Shown: positions 6,227 through 9,550 of the stretch, piece by piece
How the letters are laid out: every line of letters begins with the position of its first letter
Position numbering within the stretch: the stretch's first letter is position 1
From: JBFWMG01 sp050251715
Lineage (GTDB): Bacteria > Desulfobacterota > Desulfovibrionia > Desulfovibrionales > Desulfovibrionaceae
Reading direction: 5' to 3'
DNA length: 9,550 nucleotides
Assembly: GCA_050251715.1 (NCBI GenBank)
Contig: JBFWMG010000062.1
Coordinates: forward strand, 1 to 9,550
Program-made: the position numbers and the translations under genes
The notes under the pieces: generated by a model
Told to the model about the DNA's origin: nothing
Seen by the model: the letters and a program-made list of their open reading frames with translations, nothing else
Database searches by the model: none

Positions 6227-6463
6227 CTATCCGGTTGACATGACGCACCGCACGGTAAGGTGATCGCCCGGCCGCACCCACACGTCCTGCGTCAGCAGAC
6301 CACCGTCGCGGATAACCAGGGCGTCCGTTGCGCGCAACTGGAGTTTATTCAACAATTGCAATACGGTATTGATCCGGTCAAACCGGATTTCGCGGCCTTC
6401 CGGCTCCAGCCGCACCACCACTTGGCGCGCCGCGACGGGGTCTATCTCTGGTGTTGGCGTCAT
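6227..6463 (-). CDS. Ubiquitin-like MoaD/ThiS/TtuB-type sulfur-carrier candidate
   Basis: This 78-aa protein has a beta-grasp-like pattern: a 14-residue leader, VVVRLEPEGREIRF (15-28), a helix INTVLQLLNKLQL (31-43), then ALVIRDGGLLTQDVWVRPGDHLTVRCVMSTG. The 'DALVIRDGGLL..D..V..GD.L.V' run is typical of MoaD/ThiS/TtuB proteins, which carry sulfur as a C-terminal thiocarboxylate. Known carriers end in Gly-Gly; this one ends Thr-Gly (77-78), with the last residue retained. It lies directly upstream of the TtuA-like gene, which supports a TtuB-like donor role. The ATG at 6463 has GAAGG only 2 nt upstream, closer than usual. A small hairpin (CCGCG/CGCGG, 6475-6487) lies in the 28-nt gap after the HPt gene. 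GTG codons at residues 15-17 are alternative starts. The family call is fairly safe; activity as a carrier is inference. Confidence 0.75.
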   Translation of the reverse strand: MTPTPEIDPVAARQVVVRLEPEGREIRFDRINTVLQLLNKLQLRATDALVIRDGGLLTQDVWVRPGDHLTVRCVMSTG

Positions 6464-6491
6464 ATCCTTCCCGCCCGCGCAACGCGGTGCT

Positions 6492-6833
6492 TCATGGCGT
6501 TTTTATATCTTCTATGCACGTGACCACCGCATCCAAGTGATCGAGCAAGGCGTCCACAAGCACGTCCACACGCGCCGCGTCACCGGCCACCGCGGCCATC
6601 TCCAACTCGGCGGCGCATTCCCGCGCGCTGTCCGCGTTGATGACCCCCACGGAGCCCTTGATGGCATGAGCCCGGCGGGAGACCTGGTACAAATCCCCCT
6701 CCGCCTGCGCCTGGCGCAACGCCGCAATCTTGATCGGCAGGTCGTCCAGGAAAACGCCCAGCAACTCCTGCAGCAATTCCCCGTCACCCGCCAACCGCGT
6801 AAGCAGCGCGGCAACGTCTATGACTGGTTGCAT
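6492..6833 (-). CDS. Stand-alone HPt phosphotransfer protein
   Basis: This 113-aa protein is a single histidine phosphotransfer (HPt) domain, a cytoplasmic relay that passes phosphoryl groups between receiver domains. The diagnostic helix is SRRAHAIKGSVGVI (52-65), where His56 is the predicted phosphorylated residue. It is followed by the conserved-type pattern NADSARECAAELEMA. The rest is helical, as expected for a four-helix bundle, with no kinase or receiver part. I chose the ATG at 6833 because a perfect GGAGG lies 4 nt upstream (6842-6838). The frame stays open to ATGs at 6848 and 6899, which would add 5 or 22 residues. It heads the minus-strand cluster and faces a receiver-only response regulator across a shared regulatory region. 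No histidine kinase is present in the window. Confidence 0.88.
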   Translation of the reverse strand: MQPVIDVAALLTRLAGDGELLQELLGVFLDDLPIKIAALRQAQAEGDLYQVSRRAHAIKGSVGVINADSARECAAELEMAAVAGDAARVDVLVDALLDHLDAVVTCIEDIKTP

Positions 6834-6975
6834 GGCCCCTCCATTCATGCCTGCCCCCTTGGGGCGTGGAAATGGGAAACCAACGCGCACAGATTCCATA
6901 CCAAAAAAGTCTGCTCAACACAATTGTCCATACACGACTCCCCCCCATACGTTATCGCTCCACAAGAATACCCTG

Positions 6976-6993
6976 TTTTCTTCAACAAGAAAA
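6976..6993. repeat. Inverted repeat TTTTCTT-caac-AAGAAAA
   Basis: A 7-bp perfect palindrome has a 4-nt centre and lies about 60 bp upstream of the response regulator promoter and about 145 bp upstream of the HPt start. It is followed by GCGC, not by a T-run. It could be an operator for a dimeric regulator or a structural element; nothing in the window names the regulator. Confidence 0.4.
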
Positions 6994-7054
6994 GCGCGCC
7001 TCCCGCCGCCCAAATCGCCAGCCGAAGTCGTGGAGCGAAAACCAACCAATTCCC

Positions 7055-7083
7055 TTGTAAAAGAACATTGCCTGTACTACACT
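7055..7083 (+). promoter_or_regulatory. Sigma70-like promoter for the response regulator
   Basis: TTGTAA (7055-7060) and TACACT (7078-7083) are separated by 17 bp. Each matches four of six consensus bases, and they lie in the AT-rich gap about 95 bp upstream of the ATG. This gives a leader of roughly 85 nt. No sigma54-type GG/GC pair was seen. Confidence 0.45.
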
Positions 7084-7175
7084 CTACATAGAGAACAAAT
7101 TTGCAATATCATAGTTAACGCTTTGACACCATTGGGCAACGCTCCTTCCCAAGAGACCTGCCCGCTGGAGGAGCC

Positions 7176-7547
7176 ATGAGCGATAAAAAAGTGCTCGTCG
7201 TGGACGATGAAAAGCACATCCGCATGCTGTACCAGGAAGAGCTGGAGGCCGACGGCTACACCATAGCCACATCCGATGGCCAGGAAGACATTCTGGAAGT
7301 GGTGGCGCGGGAAACGCCACACGTGGTCATTCTGGACATCAAGCTCGGCGCCAACCGCTCCGGGCTCGACCTGTTGCAGGAAATCCGCAGCAAGGACCAG
7401 AACCTGCCCGTCATCCTGTCCACGGCCTACGACAGCTTTCAGCACGACCTGAAATCCATTGCGGCGGACTACTACGTGGTCAAGTCCGTGGATCTTTCCG
7501 AACTCAAGGACAAGGTCAAACTCGCCATGGCCAAGGCGCTGTATTGA
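7176..7547 (+). CDS. Receiver-only (CheY-like) response regulator
   Basis: This 123-aa protein is one receiver domain with no output domain. The acidic pocket is Asp10 and Asp11 (VLVVDDEKHIR), the phosphorylation site is Asp54 (HVVILDIKL), and the switch residues are Thr83 (ILSTAY) and Lys103 (YVVKS). Length and residue spacing are normal for a CheY/Spo0F-type protein, so it should act through protein contacts or as a phosphate relay or sink. The ATG at 7176 has GGAGGAG at 7167-7173. It is divergent from the HPt gene, a natural phosphotransfer partner. The M50 protease and trpS follow on the same strand after a 121-bp C-rich gap. The partner kinase and target are not in the window. Confidence 0.93.
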   Translation: MSDKKVLVVDDEKHIRMLYQEELEADGYTIATSDGQEDILEVVARETPHVVILDIKLGANRSGLDLLQEIRSKDQNLPVILSTAYDSFQHDLKSIAADYYVVKSVDLSELKDKVKLAMAKALY

Positions 7548-7559
7548 CCACGCGCCCCA

Positions 7560-7583
7560 GGGCCGCGCTCCCGGTCGCGGCCC
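7560..7583 (+). terminator. Hairpin and C-rich spacer after the response regulator
   Basis: GGGCCGCG (7560-7567) pairs perfectly with CGCGGCCC (7576-7583), 12 nt after the regulator's stop codon. There is no T-tract. What follows (about 7585-7650) is strongly C-rich and G-poor on the plus strand, the base bias seen at Rho-loading sites. Partial termination or attenuation before the M50-trpS pair is plausible but not shown. Confidence 0.35.
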
Positions 7584-7668
7584 GGCGTCCCAGCCTGGTC
7601 CCCATCCCCACCGCCACCACGCGCCCCGTCCTTGCCCTTGCGCCGCTTCCGTGGTAGCCGCTTGGGCC

Positions 7669-8373
7669 ATGTTCGACGCATCCGTTGTCCACAAAATCGC
7701 CCTCATGGCCGTGCCCATGCTGCTGGCCGTCACCTGCCACGAGGTGGCGCACGGCTACATGGCCAACCTGCTGGGCGACCCGACCGCGCGCCTGGCCGGA
7801 CGTCTCAATCTCAACCCCATCAAGCACCTCGACCCCATGGGCACCCTCGTGTTCGTGCTCACGGCCATCGCCAGCCCGTTCGTCATCGGCTGGGCCAAGC
7901 CCGTGCCCATCAATCCCCGCTATTTCCGCCGCCCGCTGCGCGGCATGATGTACGTGTCCGCCGCCGGACCCGGCGCCAATTTCATCCTGGCCATCCTGTC
8001 CACCCTGGCGCTCAAGCTGCTGCTCACCGCCATGGACGCGGACGCCGCCCTGCTCGACCATCCCGTGCTCAAGCCGCTGGCGCTCATGTGCTTCTTCGCC
8101 TTGCAGGTCAACCTGGTGCTCGGGTTCTTCAATCTGATTCCCGTGCCGCCCCTCGACGGCAGCAAGATACTCACCGGCCTGTTGCCCGCCAAGCTTGCGC
8201 TGCGCTTTTTAAGCGTGGAACGCTACGGCATGATCCTCGTCGTCATCCTGCTTGCCACGGGCATGCTCGGACGCATCATCATGACCCCGCTCGAAACGTC
8301 CCTCAACTTTCTCATAAACTTCTTCGCCGTGCCCGTGCCGCCGCTCCTGCATCTGCTCGACGCCCTGGCCTGA
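7669..8373 (+). CDS. Site-2 protease family (M50) membrane metalloprotease
   Basis: This 234-aa polytopic membrane protein belongs to the small M50/S2P group without a PDZ domain, zinc proteases that cut substrates within the membrane. The zinc motif is HEVAH (24-28: His24, Glu25, His28). NLNPIKHLDPMG (47-58) and GWAKPVPINP (74-83) are hallmarks of this subgroup. AAGPGANFILA lies at 98-108, and NLIPVPPLDGSKI (155-167) supplies the third zinc ligand, Asp163. Hydrophobic segments fall near 9-22, 58-75, 94-121, 134-157, 186-204 and 212-231. I chose the ATG at 7669, which gives the usual N-terminus; its Shine-Dalgarno is weak, and upstream in-frame codons are low-complexity. It lies 33 nt before trpS and is likely co-transcribed with it. 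The substrate is unknown; an anti-sigma factor or signal-peptide remnant would fit the family. Confidence 0.92.
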   Translation: MFDASVVHKIALMAVPMLLAVTCHEVAHGYMANLLGDPTARLAGRLNLNPIKHLDPMGTLVFVLTAIASPFVIGWAKPVPINPRYFRRPLRGMMYVSAAGPGANFILAILSTLALKLLLTAMDADAALLDHPVLKPLALMCFFALQVNLVLGFFNLIPVPPLDGSKILTGLLPAKLALRFLSVERYGMILVVILLATGMLGRIIMTPLETSLNFLINFFAVPVPPLLHLLDALA

Positions 8374-8406
8374 CGCGCGCAAAAGCCCCATCCACCCGGA
8401 GGAAAA

Positions 8407-9399
8407 ATGACCAGACAGCGTATCCTTTCCGGCATGCGCCCCACCGGCCCCCTGCACCTTGGCCACTATTTCGGCGTGCTCGACAACTGGATCACCCTCA
8501 TCAACGAGTTCGACTGCTTCTTCTTTGTGGCCGACTGGCACGCCCTGACCACCGAATACGCCAACCCCAGGGCCATCAAGGGCTTTGTGCCCGAACTGGT
8601 CAAGGACTGGGTCGCCGCCGGTCTCGATCCCGCCAAATGCGTCATCTTCCAGCAGTCGCAAATCAAGGCCCACGCCGAACTGCACCTACTGCTGTCCATG
8701 ATTACCCCGCTCGGCTGGCTGGAACGCTGCCCCACCTACAAGGACCAGATGCAGGAACTCTCGGCCAAGGACATCAATACCTATGGGTTCCTGGGCTATC
8801 CCGTGCTCATGGCCACGGACATCATCATCTACCGCGCCCACGTGGTGCCCGTGGGCCAGGACCAGCTGCCCCACCTGGAGCTCACCCGCGAAATCGCACG
8901 CCGGTTCAACCACCTGTACAACCAGGAATTCTTCCCCGAACCCCAGGCGCGCCTCACCCCGGCGGCCAAATGCCCCGGCCTCGATGGCCGCAAGATGAGC
9001 AAGAGCTACGGCAACGCCATCGGCCTGGCCGAGCCCATGGACAGCATCAAGCCCAAGGTCATGTCCATGCTCACCGACACCAACCGCCAGCGCAAATCCG
9101 ATCCCGGCAACCCGGACATCTGCAACCTCTTCCCCTACCACGTGCTCATGACCGACGCCGGCAAGCAGGCCGAAATCCGCGAAGGCTGCACCAAGGCCTC
9201 CTGGGGCTGCGTGGACTGCAAAAAGGCGCTGCTCGAAAGCCTGGCCCGGTTCCTGGATCCCATCCACGCCCGCCGCGCCGCCCTCGACGCCGACCCCGAC
9301 CACGTGGCCCACATCCTGGAACAAGGCAACGCCCGCGCCAAAGAAGAGACCGACAAGACCATGCACGACCTCCGGGAACTGCTGAACTTCAATTTTTAG
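8407..9399 (+). CDS. trpS: Tryptophanyl-tRNA synthetase
   Basis: This 330-aa class Ic synthetase charges tRNA-Trp with tryptophan using ATP. The HIGH-type motif is PLHLGH (15-20), GQDQ (150-153) is the conserved active-site block, and KMSKS lies at 196-200. Length matches bacterial TrpRS and no part is missing. Four cysteines near the C-terminal anticodon-binding part, Cys239, 261, 268 and 271, have the spacing x21, x6, x2. This is nearly the x22, x6, x2 pattern that holds a [4Fe-4S] cluster in Thermotoga maritima TrpRS, so a cluster is likely here too. The ATG at 8407 has GGAGG 4 nt upstream (8398-8402). It follows the M50 gene by 33 nt and is followed 30 nt later by a long hairpin. No T-box or leader peptide is visible upstream. 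Confidence 0.97.
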   Translation: MTRQRILSGMRPTGPLHLGHYFGVLDNWITLINEFDCFFFVADWHALTTEYANPRAIKGFVPELVKDWVAAGLDPAKCVIFQQSQIKAHAELHLLLSMITPLGWLERCPTYKDQMQELSAKDINTYGFLGYPVLMATDIIIYRAHVVPVGQDQLPHLELTREIARRFNHLYNQEFFPEPQARLTPAAKCPGLDGRKMSKSYGNAIGLAEPMDSIKPKVMSMLTDTNRQRKSDPGNPDICNLFPYHVLMTDAGKQAEIREGCTKASWGCVDCKKALLESLARFLDPIHARRAALDADPDHVAHILEQGNARAKEETDKTMHDLRELLNFNF

Positions 9400-9428
9400 G
9401 AAGAGAGCAGGAAGAAACGACGAAGAAT

Positions 9429-9508
9429 CTGGGGGGACGGGGGAGAGAAGGGAAAACCCCTTTTCTACGCGAAAAAGGTGTTTTCCCTTCTCTCCCCCGT
9501 CCCCCCAG
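9429..9508 (+). terminator. Very long hairpin downstream of trpS
   Basis: Bases 9429-9457 and 9480-9508 are perfect reverse complements over 29 bp, beginning CTGGGGGGAC and ending GTCCCCCCAG. After one mismatch (C9458/T9479) the stem continues in register for six more pairs (9459-9464 with 9473-9478), leaving an 8-nt loop. The stem is thus 35 pairs within 36 positions. It begins 30 nt after the trpS stop, where a terminator is expected, but C-rich sequence follows instead of a T-tract. On the minus strand it is followed by a T-rich stretch, so it may act on transcription from both sides. Confidence 0.7.
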
Positions 9509-9550
9509 CCCCCCCCTTCCCCCTCTCATCTCTTTCCCCAAAACTGCGGG

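Larger units (their letters stand above)
6834..7175. promoter_or_regulatory. Divergent regulatory region between HPt and response regulator
   Basis: This 342-bp gap is clearly more AT-rich than its surroundings, especially 6885-7130. It must contain the promoters of both the HPt-led minus cluster and the plus-strand response regulator. Seen in it are a plus-strand sigma70-like promoter (7055-7083), a perfect inverted repeat (6976-6993), a lone TTGACA (7123-7128) without a convincing -10 partner, and the regulator's strong Shine-Dalgarno GGAGGAG (7167-7173). No coding sequence is convincing. Confidence 0.6.

Noticed and set aside
6845..7045. 66-codon minus-strand frame with a hydrophobic start
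   Set aside because: It lies in the AT-rich divergent promoter region, has no clear Shine-Dalgarno, and overlaps the upstream part of the HPt frame. It could be a small membrane peptide, but nothing supports it over chance.
7123..7128. TTGACA consensus -35 box
   Set aside because: No acceptable -10 hexamer lies 16-18 bp downstream; the next sequence is GC-rich and leads directly to the Shine-Dalgarno.
7459..7668. Upstream extension of the M50 frame by 70 codons
   Set aside because: The extension overlaps the end of the response regulator gene and then runs through a C-rich spacer, giving Pro/His/Arg-rich sequence. The family N-terminus fits the ATG at 7669.
8374..8406. T-box or trp attenuator ahead of trpS
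   Set aside because: Only 33 nt separate the M50 stop from trpS, too short for either, and no tandem Trp codons or T-box motif is present.
9429..9508. CRISPR repeat or insertion sequence end
   Set aside because: There is one palindrome, no repeated spacer-like units and no transposase. Its position just after trpS fits a terminator-like element better.

Overview
The window looks like chromosomal DNA from a high-GC, probably anaerobic bacterium, most plausibly a Desulfovibrionaceae-type sulfate reducer. That is inferred from gene content (the anaerobe-type flavin oxidoreductase with a cysteine-rich tail, the M50 protease next to trpS, DUF362) and from the style of the intergenic palindromes. 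No database search was possible. There are nine protein genes and no rRNA, tRNA, CRISPR array, transposase or phage gene.

Layout. Bases 1-532 hold no convincing gene but contain three inverted repeats, one a 29-bp RNA-type hairpin. On the minus strand, mutY (1779-2882) precedes a MalY/PatB C-S lyase (533-1714), which has its own AT-rich leader. Divergent from mutY, on the plus strand, is an NMO/FabK-like flavin oxidoreductase (3014-4123). A 197-bp convergent spacer full of short hairpins follows. Next comes a four-gene minus-strand cluster, in transcription order: a stand-alone HPt phosphotransfer protein (6492-6833), a ubiquitin-like MoaD/ThiS/TtuB-type protein (6227-6463), a TtuA/Ncs6-type tRNA thiolation enzyme (5270-6175) and a DUF362 protein (4321-5250). 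Divergent from it, across a 342-bp regulatory region, a plus-strand cluster encodes a receiver-only response regulator (7176-7547), an S2P/M50 membrane protease (7669-8373) and trpS (8407-9399). The window closes with a very long, nearly perfect hairpin behind trpS.

How the genes may work together. The TtuB-like and TtuA-like genes form a plausible sulfur carrier plus thiotransferase pair for tRNA 2-thiolation. The carrier ends in Thr-Gly instead of the usual Gly-Gly. The HPt protein and the receiver-only regulator face each other across one regulatory region and could be two parts of a phosphorelay whose kinase lies elsewhere. MutY, the TtuA-like enzyme and TrpRS all show cysteine patterns expected to hold [4Fe-4S] clusters, and the flavin oxidoreductase has an extra cysteine quartet.

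The most interesting points are the TtuA/TtuB-like pair inside an HPt-led operon, the MutY whose C-terminal domain keeps a complete Nudix box, and the long hairpins at both ends of the window. None amounts to proof of a new system; each has a specific test listed.
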